Of a stretch of DNA of 64,000 nt, positions 31,484 to 41,617 are shown piece by piece (position 1 is the first letter of the stretch; each line of letters opens with the position of its first letter). The position numbers and the translations under genes were made by a program. Location of the stretch: NCBI GenBank assembly GCA_031472005.1, contig PZJY01000012.1, forward strand, positions 868,001 through 932,000. Reading direction: 5' to 3'. Origin of the DNA: Tetracladium setigerum (lineage: Eukaryota; Ascomycota; Leotiomycetes; Helotiales). The notes under the pieces were generated by a model. The model had not been told where the DNA came from. It worked only from the letters and a program-made list of their open reading frames with translations, and searched no databases.

Positions 31484-32285
31484 GGTGGTCGGCAGGAGAG
31501 ATGGTGGGAGAAGGGTGGGAGAGGAGTTCAGGTAAGGTAAGATAGGTCGGCGTTTTCTGGTGGTGGTTGGTGGTTGGTGGTGCGAGGGCGTAGGCGTAGG
31601 CGTGGGCGGTCACGGCTCCTTGGATCGATCAATTGCAGTGCGTGCAGCTCCCTGAACCACCAGATACGTTTGTCAGCTCCCTTCCTCCTCTTCTGCCACA
31701 AGCAAGGCGTGCGATTGGAGAGGCCGAGAGGGTGTTGTTACCTTGGGCTTTGGCAGTCGAGAAGACAATATGCGATTGAGGATCTGGACGTGCCCGCAGA
31801 GGGTATTCCTGGGGTGTGTGTTGTGTGTGGGTGTTTTTTGGGAGTTGGAAATTCTGAGGATGCGATGGCTTCAACTCGTCGAAGGAGTTTGGGGGGAGGG
31901 GGTGGGAACTTGGAAGGGAGAAAGAGATTTGATTTGTTTAGTTCCGGGGTGAGGGACTCGGAAGAGGAAAGCTCAATCTGTCAGTAGACGGATAGGGACT
32001 AGCGCCAGGGAATACTGCGTCTTGAGCTTCTATTTCCGCCGTAGTCATATATGCCAAGCCCTTCCGACACGCTAGGCTCCTTCCGGCCTACCGTCAAGCA
32101 CACAGGCTCGCTTACGGGATTTCGACGTAGAAACTGATTTTGCTCTCCAAAATCCGAAATATCCCACACAAGGAAATCGGTGCATCTGAACAACCCCCCT
32201 CCTCCTCCTCCGCCCTCCCCCCCCGCAACTCTGCGCAACTTTCATCTGCCAGATCACCGCCTCTCCAGGCCTCTACTTCTTCACC
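31484..32285. promoter_or_regulatory. Shared 5' region between G-gamma and eIF3a genes
   Basis: 802 bp separates the two divergent start codons. CT/C-rich DNA (CCCCCCTCCTCCTCCTCCGCC around 32196-32220) lies just before the eIF3a ATG, typical of fungal housekeeping leaders. No gene is supported inside. Confidence 0.5.
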
Positions 32286-35200
32286 ATGCCACCTCCTCCA
32301 ACTCAGAAGCCCGAGAATGTGCTCAAGCGCGCTCACGAACTCATGGGCGTTGGGCAGCAGCAGGCTGCTCTCGTCCTCCTCCACGAACATGTCACCTCCA
32401 AGCGATCTCGAAATGTCCCCATCGTGTCCCTGGAGCCGGTTATGCTCCTTTTGGTTGAGCAGTCCGTAGAACAAAAGAAGGGAAAGCTGGCCAAGGACGC
32501 CCTCTACCAGTACAAGAATATTTCCCAGAACACCAACGTCGGCACCATCGAGCTGGTCTTGAAGAAGTTCATCGATCTCTCCGAGAAGAAGGTGCAGCAG
32601 GCACAGGAAAAGGCAGATGATGCGACTGCAAATGTGGACGATTTGGAGAACAGCGAGACACCCGAGTCCATCCTCCTCTCGACCGTTTCGGCTGAGTTGA
32701 ACAAAGACCGTACCGACCGCGCCATCGTTACTCCATCCCTCAAATTCCTCTGGGAGACATACCGAACTGTTCTCGACATTCTACGAAACAATGCGCGCCT
32801 GGAGATCATGTACCAGAGCACTGCCATGCAGGCTTTCGAGTTCTGTCAAAAATACACCCGCAAGACTGAATTCCGCAGACTCTGCGAATTGCTTCGAAAC
32901 CATGTCCAGACTGCTGCCAAATACTCTGCACAGATGCATGCTATCAATCTCAACGACCCCGATACTCTCCAACGTCATCTTGAGACCCGTTTTCAACAAC
33001 TGAACGTGGCCGTAGAGCTTGAATTGTGGCAGGAGGCTTTCAGAAGTGTGGAGGATATTCATACACTACTCAACCTCAGCAAGCGCCCACCAAAGAACAT
33101 CATGATGGCCAACTACTATGAGAAGTTGACCAGAATCTTTTTGGTCGGTGAGAACTATCTGTTCCACGCTGCAGCATGGTCCCGATACTATAACCTCCTC
33201 CGCCAATATGCTTCTATGGTTGCAGCAGGTCAAAGCCGAAAGGCAGACAACCCAGCCACTTCTGAGGCCGATCTCTCCAAAGCTGCCTCGTTCGTTCTGT
33301 TGTCTGCCTTGGCAATCCCAGTTATCAGCACTTCGAGATCCCGCGGTGCCCTTGTTGACATTGATGAAGCCAAGAAGAACAAGAACTCCCGCCTCACACA
33401 TCTTTTGGGTATGGCTCAGGCCCCAACTCGTGCAGTCCTTTTCAAAGATGCAATGAGCAAAGGTCTCCTCAAGCGTGCGCGCCCTGAGATTCGGGAACTT
33501 TATAATATTCTCGAGGTCGACTTCCACCCATTGTCTATCTGCCAAAAGATCTCCCCTATCCTATCTCAAATTGGTGCAGATGCCGAGATGGAGAAGTATG
33601 TTCTGCCTCTTCAACAAGTCATTCTCACTCGCCTCTTCCAACAACTTTCTCAAGTCTATGAGACTGTTGACCTCGACTTTGTTGAAAACCTTGCCAAGTT
33701 CCCGGAGCCATTCCAAGTCACAAGAGATACGATTGAGAAGTTCATTATGAACGGTAACAAGAAGGGTGATCTTGCCATTCGAATGGATCATGCCACAGGT
33801 ATTCTGAGCTTCGACACGGATGTATTTTCATCCACTAAGGCTGTCACCGCCGGTACCAGCTCTGGCTCTGCCGAGAGCGAAACGTCTTCTGTCCAACGTC
33901 TTCAAAACACACCATCTGAGATTGTCAGAACTCAACTTACCCGTCTCTCCAAAGCCCTCTTTATCACCTGCCAATACGTCGACCCATCTTTCAATGAAGC
34001 TAGAATCCGTGCTCGTGATGAGGCCTACGCCCGAGCCAAGGCGGGTGCTGAACAAGAACACCGTGAAATTCTTATTCGTAAGGAGGTCATTCACAAGCGC
34101 AAGGAGGAAGCTTCAGAGATTCAAGCACGAAAGGAGAAGGAAGAGGCGACCAAGAAGCGTATCCGTGCAGCACAGCTTCAAGAAGCTGAAGACAAGCGAC
34201 TTGCACAGGAGCAAAAAGATCGCGAGGACAAGCGTCTGCGGGCTGAACTTGATCGAGTACGCAAGCAAGAACTCACAGAACAGATTAAACAGCTTGGTAT
34301 TCTTGGTAAGGACTTGGATATCGATTTGGACAACCTCGACAACCTTGACAGTGCTCGTATCCATGCGTTGAAGATTACCCAACTTCAACGCGAGAAGGAC
34401 GACACCAATCAGAAGCTCCGAATCACCGGGAAACGTTTGGATCACCTCGAACGTGCCTTCAGACAAGAGGAAGCCAAGAAGCTACCAGCGGACTATGCAG
34501 CACAACGCGAGTTAGATTTGGCTGCATATGAAAAGACCAAGGCTCAGACTCTCAAGGAAGCCGAGGCAAAGCACAAGGAGAATGTTGAACTCAAGCACAG
34601 ATTGAGTCGATTGGTGCCTGCTTATGAGTCGTTCAGAGAAAGTGTCGTTGAGCGAAGACATGATGAGTTTGAGAAGCGTCGCCGTGACGCCGAGAAGGAG
34701 CTTGAGAAACAGATTGCTGCCCGAAGAAAGGAATTCCGTGAACGTAAGGCACGTGAGAAGCGTCAACGCGAAGAGCAGGATCGCATTCTCCGTGAGGAAG
34801 AGGAGCGAGCTGCCAAGGAGGCAGAAGAGAAGGCAGCGAGGGATGAGAAGAAGAGACAAGAGTTTGCAGAGCTCAAGGCTATTCGTGAGAAAGAGCGACA
34901 AGAGGCTTTGGAGATGGCAGCAAAGCAAGAGAGACGAGCGGAAGAAGCACTTCAACGTCGCGCAGAGAACAAGGCTGCCGGTCCTTCGCGTGCTCCATTA
35001 ATCGAGCGTACCGAGTCTGGCAGTGGTGGCGTCCGTCCACCATTGGCTCTTGCTGGGGCTAAAATTGGATGGAGAGAGAAGGAGAGACTCAAGGCAGAAG
35101 GAAAGGAGGTGCCATCAGCACGAACTGAATCCCGCGAAGCTCCAGCATCTCGCGAGGCCCCTGCACCACGGGCTCCTGCTGAAAGATCTGATTCAACTGG

Positions 35201-35450
35201 TCCTTCATCGTCTGGTGGACCACCTCGTCTTGCCCTTGCCGGCGGAAAGCCAAGTTGGAGAGATAGACAAGCTGCCAAGGAGAAGGAGGGAGCTGGAAGT
35301 TCGAGTGAATCTGCTCCTCTGCCACGTGGACGAGATGCAGAGCGTCGTGATGAATCCCCTGCTCCCGCGTCTGCTGCTCCTGCTGAGACCCTCAAGCCCA
35401 GTGGAACGACAGGAAAATTTGTGCCTCCTCACTTGAGAAATAGGAATTAA
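32286..35450 (+). CDS. TIF32: Eukaryotic translation initiation factor 3 subunit a
   Basis: A single exon of 1054 aa, intact. The N-terminus (PENVLKRAHELMGVGQQQAA, ALVLLHEHVTSKRSRN) and the helical repeat section match eIF3a/Tif32. A PCI domain follows at about residues 330-510 (ILTRLFQQLSQVYETVDLDF). After that come a very long charged coiled coil (about 560-900) rich in Glu, Arg and Lys and a C-terminal tail. The tail has two copies of a motif LALAGxKxxWRxxxxxxxEG (PPLALAGAKIGWREKERLKA and PPRLALAGGKPSWRDRQAAK) and ends GTTGKFVPPHLRNRN. It is a core scaffold of eIF3 on the 40S subunit. The frame contains no break over 3.1 kb, which shows that local sequence quality is not poor everywhere. 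Confidence 0.97.
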   Translation: MPPPPTQKPENVLKRAHELMGVGQQQAALVLLHEHVTSKRSRNVPIVSLEPVMLLLVEQSVEQKKGKLAKDALYQYKNISQNTNVGTIELVLKKFIDLSEKKVQQAQEKADDATANVDDLENSETPESILLSTVSAELNKDRTDRAIVTPSLKFLWETYRTVLDILRNNARLEIMYQSTAMQAFEFCQKYTRKTEFRRLCELLRNHVQTAAKYSAQMHAINLNDPDTLQRHLETRFQQLNVAVELELWQEAFRSVEDIHTLLNLSKRPPKNIMMANYYEKLTRIFLVGENYLFHAAAWSRYYNLLRQYASMVAAGQSRKADNPATSEADLSKAASFVLLSALAIPVISTSRSRGALVDIDEAKKNKNSRLTHLLGMAQAPTRAVLFKDAMSKGLLKRARPEIRELYNILEVDFHPLSICQKISPILSQIGADAEMEKYVLPLQQVILTRLFQQLSQVYETVDLDFVENLAKFPEPFQVTRDTIEKFIMNGNKKGDLAIRMDHATGILSFDTDVFSSTKAVTAGTSSGSAESETSSVQRLQNTPSEIVRTQLTRLSKALFITCQYVDPSFNEARIRARDEAYARAKAGAEQEHREILIRKEVIHKRKEEASEIQARKEKEEATKKRIRAAQLQEAEDKRLAQEQKDREDKRLRAELDRVRKQELTEQIKQLGILGKDLDIDLDNLDNLDSARIHALKITQLQREKDDTNQKLRITGKRLDHLERAFRQEEAKKLPADYAAQRELDLAAYEKTKAQTLKEAEAKHKENVELKHRLSRLVPAYESFRESVVERRHDEFEKRRRDAEKELEKQIAARRKEFRERKAREKRQREEQDRILREEEERAAKEAEEKAARDEKKRQEFAELKAIREKERQEALEMAAKQERRAEEALQRRAENKAAGPSRAPLIERTESGSGGVRPPLALAGAKIGWREKERLKAEGKEVPSARTESREAPASREAPAPRAPAERSDSTGPSSSGGPPRLALAGGKPSWRDRQAAKEKEGAGSSSESAPLPRGRDAERRDESPAPASAAPAETLKPSGTTGKFVPPHLRNRN

Positions 35451-36643
35451 GTTGTGGGCGGATCTTGCATGGTTGTATTTAGTAATGGCGTTATGAGGAT
35501 GGAGAATTGACTGCATTTCACAGAACAGAATTGCCCTCTACTACATGATGTAGTTAGTTGTAGTCAATGGAGATTACTATGAAACAATACTCTTGATTAT
35601 TTCACATGGGCTTTCTTGTACTTCCAATGGGCTTTTGAGCGGTTCTTCTCTTGTGTATGATTGGTAAGAGATGGCTGTTCTCTAGCAATTTTTGAAGCAT
35701 GTTACAGTTGTGGACGCTATGCTATGTATCATATTCCTTCTTCGCCATCATCTTGAACATCTCGAGTGAGCTATCATGTTGAGATATTTTGCAAGCTCAT
35801 CTCTTTCTTGGACCTCGATGTTGTGAATCTCCGTAACCACGATTTAGAAGGTGCTAAAATAATGCTTGTGGTGTCTTCCCAGAGGTTAGCCAAGTAGATC
35901 TTTCCGGGGAATTGTGTTTATCGCTGGATCAGGGTGCAACATTTCACAGTCAGGAGTATCATTAAATGGTGCCTTGTTGTGCGACTACATTCAGAGATTA
36001 CGTTCGGTTACACTGAATGCTAAAGATAGTTGTATTGATCACGATTCGCCCTTGTACTTTGCCAATGTCTCGATTATAATCTACTAGAAGACTTTAATGC
36101 TTCCTACTGTGCCACAGATCAGTGTTTCTGGAAGGTTTCTGCATGCAGTTGACGGTAAGTTGTTTTGAGTACGAATACTTCCTCGGCCATAACCCAGCAT
36201 TGGCCATGCCGAATTTCAAATATTTCCATGATGAGTACATCGTATGATGGAACGTATGGCCAGTGTCGCTTTTGCTGCTTGCATTCTTGTCTTCGATTCT
36301 GTTGTTGTGACTGACCGTGGGGTTCCAGATCTCCAGAACCAAACTCCTGGGTCTGTCTCCTCCTTCTCAGACAAAAAAAAACCCGGTCTTTGAGTCCCTC
36401 CGAGAGTATCACCATGTCACAAAGTTTTGATTATGGGATTGCCCAGCAGTCAGGTCCGCACTGTTATTTTAAGCTTTTATAACTGAAATCTGCCAATGCT
36501 GCTAGGAGGGAAGGAAGGAAGGTGCTATATAGAGACTTCCAGTTTTTCGCTCTTCGTCTCCTTCATCCCCTGATTATCGTAGCCACGGATTTTGAAATCT
36601 TTTGACGCTCCTCAAGCTTTTGGACTCATTGGAAATATCCATC
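35451..36643. other. Intergenic: eIF3a 3' flank and WSC promoter
   Basis: No supported gene. A GGAAGGAAGG run near 36510 and TATATAGAGA at about 36526 lie some 115 bp before the WSC start codon and could be core promoter elements. Confidence 0.45.
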
Positions 36644-39255
36644 ATGGGCCTCGCTTGTTACATGGCAGCCTCAATGGCTCTTGCCATGTTCTCTGCTGTC
36701 AACGCCAGCGTACTTGTCGAGCGCACTGGGCCGACCCCTGAACAGCCATCCTGCGTCGACTTCACTTCTTTTGTTTACGCTGGTTGTTTCAAAGATGATG
36801 CAAGCCCGAGAACCCTGCTCTATGCCTCAAATCTCAGCTCCAAGACGATGACAGTGGAAAAGTGTGTGGCTTTCTGCAAAGGTAACAATACTACATTCTT
36901 GAATTTCAAGACAGAAAGGATAACATTGTTGTTTAGGAAACGACTACAAATACGCTGGTTTGGAATACTACGGTGAATGCTACTGCGGCGCATCCGTTAA
37001 CGCAATGCAAATTGACGAAGCAAGTTGTAGCTTTCCCTGCAATGGCAACAAGACTCAGTCTTGTGGAGGCGGCAAAATCATATCCATTTATCAAGACCCC
37101 ACCTTCCCGGTCGTCTCTAACACGATGATATCGGACTATATGCCCATGGGATGTTATAGCGAAGGACCCAATGGCCGTACACTGGGATGGAGACAAGACA
37201 ATGTCAACCCTGCCACTTTGACGGTGGAGAAATGTCTCTCTGCTTGCCTCTCTGGAAGTTACGCCTTTGCTGGCGTCGAGTACGGAAGAGAATGTTATTG
37301 TGGTGTTGTCTTGGGGAATGGCACTCTACCACTGAGAGTATCGGAATGTGACATGCGGTGCACTGGCGACAGTACTCAGTTTTGTGGTGGACGTTCTAAG
37401 TTGAACCTATATGTCGCCAAAAGCCTGGAGTCGACTGAGCCTTGCAAAGATGATGATTCAGCATCGAGCTCGTCGTCTACTCTTTCTTCGACGTCGACAT
37501 CTTCTTCAACTCTGAGCTCATCAGTCTCAACAACTACAGTTCTGTCAACAACAACCTCAGAGCTTACTTCTGCTTCCAGCTTTACTCTTCCAACATTCAG
37601 CTCGAGTACAATATCCTCGTCATCAACTCTTTTGAGCTCGTCAGATTCAACGTCGACTCTTTCATCGACAGCCACTTCAGTCACCACAACCTCAGCTCCT
37701 TCAGGCTCCTCGGGGTCCTTCCCACTCCAATCACGACTTCAAGCGTATCGACGCTGTCATCTTCAAGTAGTACAACCTCCCGAATTGACCTCAGCAGCAC
37801 ATCTACGACTTCATCAAGTCCAATATTGTCGAGTATTATTCCAACTCCTCCAGTCACCACTTCGAGTACAACCTCGCAGTTGATATCTACTGCTGCTTCT
37901 TCTTCGGATCAAAGTAGCAGCTCAGTGACAACTTCTTCACCTCCAAGTTCTTCGAGCGTCCTTGCATCCCCAGTCAGCACTTCAGATACAGCATCTTCTG
38001 GAACTACAACCTCAGTTGTTGGAACAAGCAGCTCATCCACAATCGCAACATCAACAAGCTACTCCAGTTTTACACTCTCTTCTACCACACCAAATCCAAT
38101 AATCACAACCTCAACATCTCAGTCCACATCTGTAGGATCAAGCACGTCGCCCTCGAAAACTTATCCCTCCACGGCAACATTTGGCAGTAAGAGTAATTCC
38201 AATTCCTCGAATGATAATTACTAATTTAATACACTAGCAACCACAAAGTCCATCGAAATTTGTACATCATAGTAAGGGCAATAAGTTTTGAGGAATCAAT
38301 TGACAGCATCATAACAACCGCGTAGTTATACCATTTTCCCTCCTGTGCCGACACCCACTTGTGCATACAGACGTAAGCCAACAAGAAATCTCTCGTTCAA
38401 TTCATCAAATTGACACTCGCAGTTGGCAAATGGTGTGCAAAACCACTTCTTGAATTCAGCGACACCTTCACCTGTTTGAAGGCCTTTGCTTCATGCGTCA
38501 CTCAATTGTCAGCATGTTTCTCCAGCGCGGGCTACCCGGAGCTTCTGAGGTGTAATGAGTTCAACCAGTATTGTTCTCGTATCGCCACTTTCTGTGATGA
38601 TTTCTGCCCTGGAAACAGATGCACTCTTTCCAGCTGCAGGCAAGTGGTACCTGCCTATGGGATACCTGTTGTACCATCTCAACTGCCTGGAACGATATAC
38701 TCGTCACTGTATACCTGTCCTCCATTCAATTTACCTACGACTACATTTATACTGCCCTTACCACTATCAACTCCTCCTGTCATCATTCCAGCCACGACAT
38801 CGAGGCAGAATCAACCTACGCCCACACCGTCAATTCCAACCTATACAAACATTTGCACTCAGCCAAATAACCCAACGAATGGATATGGCCCATCTTCACC
38901 AGTTGGTGGAATTCCCCTGCCAAAACTGTCTTGCAACAATGAATTGCTGGATTACAACTCGGGACATCCTTACAAGCTCTACACCTCTCCAGATACTTAC
39001 AGATGCCCCTCTTACAAACAGTCAGGGTCTGAAGGCCCTTCCCAGGGATGCAGAGATGCATGCGATGAACAGTTTAAGCTTTGCAATGCCGGATATGCCG
39101 AGCCTTTCAAAGGGTACAATAAGTCTAAACGAGCTGGCAAGGATGATTATTCTAGTGCCTCAAAGAGATGTGAGAACCAAAGAGATGATTGTTATTCTGC
39201 CAACATGTGGGTGAGTGGCGGTAAAAAGTGTGAAACTTTCAATGCGGGTTATTGA
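36644..39255 (+). CDS. Secreted double-WSC-domain protein with Ser/Thr-rich stalk and Cys-rich C-terminal domain, one-base frame break
   Basis: Five exons: 36644-36881, 36937-38186, 38238-38271, 38326-38372 and 38423-39255. A signal peptide (MGLACYMAASMALAMFSAVN) precedes two WSC carbohydrate-binding domains (VYAGCFKDD...ECYCGASV and MPMGCYSEG...ECYCGVVL, each with the full Cys set). A Ser/Thr mucin-like stalk of about 270 residues follows, then a Cys-rich C-terminal region (ICTQPNNPTNGYGPSSPVGG, PSQGCRDACDEQFKLCNAGY). No transmembrane segment or GPI signal is evident. The frame shifts inside the stalk at GGGG 37712-37715; one more G keeps the Ser/Thr composition and phase, giving 800 aa. Likely a wall-associated or secreted glycan-binding protein; ligand unknown. 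Confidence 0.85.
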
Positions 39256-39627
39256 GAATGGTCTTTTGCTTCCTTTGATTTCATGTTGCGTGCGATGGAT
39301 TCGACTTCTAGGCCAACCCTCTTTCGAGGACACCTCTTCTTTTAAACCTCGACAATTAGAAGACGTTTGTATTCTTTTTCATCTGTACTCAATTAGTTAG
39401 AAGAGTGTTATCTAGCAAAATTGTATGTCATTCTTCCAAAGTATGTTTTGGTGAAGGTGCTCAACATGGCTCCTTCCTCTGTGAAGGACTTACTTTAAGG
39501 GTCTGACTTTGAAAGTTCACAACATCACATCTTCATCTATATGCTCTCTATATATATCCTCAAACACCTACATCTATGACCCCTCTTCCGCAGAAAGAGT
39601 ATATTTACTCCCAACTCCTACACAAAA
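39256..39627. other. Intergenic between WSC gene and next + strand gene
   Basis: A short flank with TATATATAT at 39548-39556, about 70 bp before the next ATG, as a TATA candidate. Nothing else was seen. Confidence 0.45.
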
Positions 39628-41352
39628 ATGCCTTCAACACCAATCACCCCAACATCAATACCAAGGACGAAGCTTTCCACCAACTCCATGACCATTGGAG
39701 ATCACCCAGACCACAGATATCAAGTCAATCACGATCTTCTCTACGAATGCGAGTTCGAGCGAGGCGCATTTGTGTCCGCACATCTCCAACGCCTTCAGAA
39801 CGGCTGTTTTACCGACAACAACATCCACACCAAAGACACCCTCCACGTCACATTCGCTGCAATAACCTTCACATTCCATCCTGTCACTTCCTCTGGTGGC
39901 TCAGATCATCGATTTGAATCTGCGGTTATTGAGATTGTAGCGAAGAGTAATGGGTTGCCGTTGAAGTTTTTGAAGCATGCTCCGCATTTGGCTTTGTAAG
40001 TGGTTGCTTGTCCTCCCTCTTTTCCCCTTTTTTGAACTGGGTATGTGGAATGGAGCGTGGACTGATGATGTCTGCCCATTTAAGCGGTAGGATCAGCTCT
40101 TCGAATCTGAGATGGAACTTTTCGCTCGGAGCAACTGTGGGAATTTCGAGCGCTACTGCAAAAGCTGCTGTCAATCCTGGGATCGAATATGAGAGGGATA
40201 CGGTTGTTGGAACAATGATGAAGATGTAAGGGATACAACCATCCAGGCAAATTTAATTTCCAGCCCATACTATCATCAACATCCCGGTAATGCGGTGAAA
40301 GTGCTAATGAAAGAAAATAGCCAAGGTTCCACACGCAGCACGCAACTTGATATCAGGGACGCAAGAACACATACCACATCTCCAGCACGAATACCCGACA
40401 CAAAACTAGTATGGACCCTCGAGGAAAACATCCAACAAAAAGCTGGCATCCCTCGCGAATTCACCTTTGTGTTCCTCATGGAGCGTCCGGTTCCTTCCAC
40501 TGCTAATACTAAACACGAAAAAGCCAAATTTTTAACACCACCTAAGAAAAAGACCCGATCCCACTCCAACATCTCCTCCGACGTCTCCTCCAACGTCTCC
40601 TCCAGCGTCTGCAGCACTCCCATAAATGATCGTTCTCCAGCTACTAGCACATCCGGCGATATTATAGTCCAGCAAAGCGTAGGCATAGAAATGACTTCCG
40701 ACAAGGAGCACTACAATTTCCTCCTCGATGTCCCCGATCCACTCGACCACACATCAACCCCCCAATCACCAGCAAACGGTATGATTGATAACCTGCGCGC
40801 AGAAGCCGAACGCATATCTAAGAAATTCCATCTTCGTGACGAGTCGCTTCGACGGAATCCAACGATAAAGAAAACCAGAGGGGCTCAATCTCACGCTCAT
40901 ATGGATGAACAATACCACTCGGTATTCCAGGACATCACATTCAGTATCGCAGTCAAACCTGATATAGCGGGTTTGAATGTCCCCAAATCCCTGTTTGAAC
41001 ACCATGCTCAGCATGTGACCGTGAGAGGAGAGGTGGGTCAGAAGTTCTCTGCTATGTCTGAAGCCGAAGAGGTGTATGAGGAGAGGGGGGGAGTGGAAAT
41101 TGACGGGTTGTATAATTTTACAAGGTTGCCGGTGAATTTTGAGGAATTGATTGAGTTGCCGGGAGCACAACGAGTTCAGTGGTGAGTTTCATTGGTTTGG
41201 TCTTGGTTAGAACTTGGGGAGGGGTTTGAGCGAGGAATAGAATGGATGCTAATTTTGATTATCATAGGAACCTTCTTTGCCGGCTGGTGGCCATGAGAAA
41301 GAAAAGAAGGGTTGATAGAGAGTTTTTGGTTTTGGGTTTTGGCCTTTGGTAG
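39628..41352 (+). CDS. Unrecognised fungal protein, 484 aa
   Basis: Four exons inferred from splice consensus and frame: 39628-39995, 40085-40225, 40321-41181 and 41268-41352. All phases close and there are no frame breaks. I do not recognise the family. The N-terminal half looks like a compact beta-rich domain (YECEFERGAFVSAHLQRLQ; VIEIVAKSNGLPLKFLKHAP; LRWNFSLGATVGISSATAKA; VVGTMMKIQGSTRS; TKLVWTLEENIQQKAGIPRE). A low-complexity insert follows (KKKTRSHSN and an SDVSSNVSSSV run), then a second conserved-looking block (YHSVFQDITFSIAVKPDIAG; DGLYNFTRLPVNFEELIELP). A basic patch (MRKKRRVDR) is near the end. No signal peptide or TM helix is seen. An alternative is that the gene stops at 41185 without the last splice. 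Confidence 0.65.
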
Positions 41353-41617
41353 AAGTAGGGTGGAGTGATGAAGTGGAACCTTGGTTGTGAGCAGTCTCCC
41401 TCAAATTGGATGTTACCCACCTTGAAAGAAGAGTTCCTTTCGTCTTCTTTCCATTTATCTACCACTAGAGTTGCAGTGATAGCCTCTAATTTCCCTGGGT
41501 ATCGCATTTTTCAACATAAATGAAACCTATCCACCCAGCGCGAATGCACAACGTCCCCAAGCAATTATTTTATCCTTTCCACCAAATTCTAAGATTGCTT
41601 AAGAGGAATCCACTTTT

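Noticed and set aside
32286..35450. Additional frame breaks in eIF3a
   Set aside because: The frame is continuous over 1054 codons despite several GGGG/CCCC runs, so the run defect does not affect every run.
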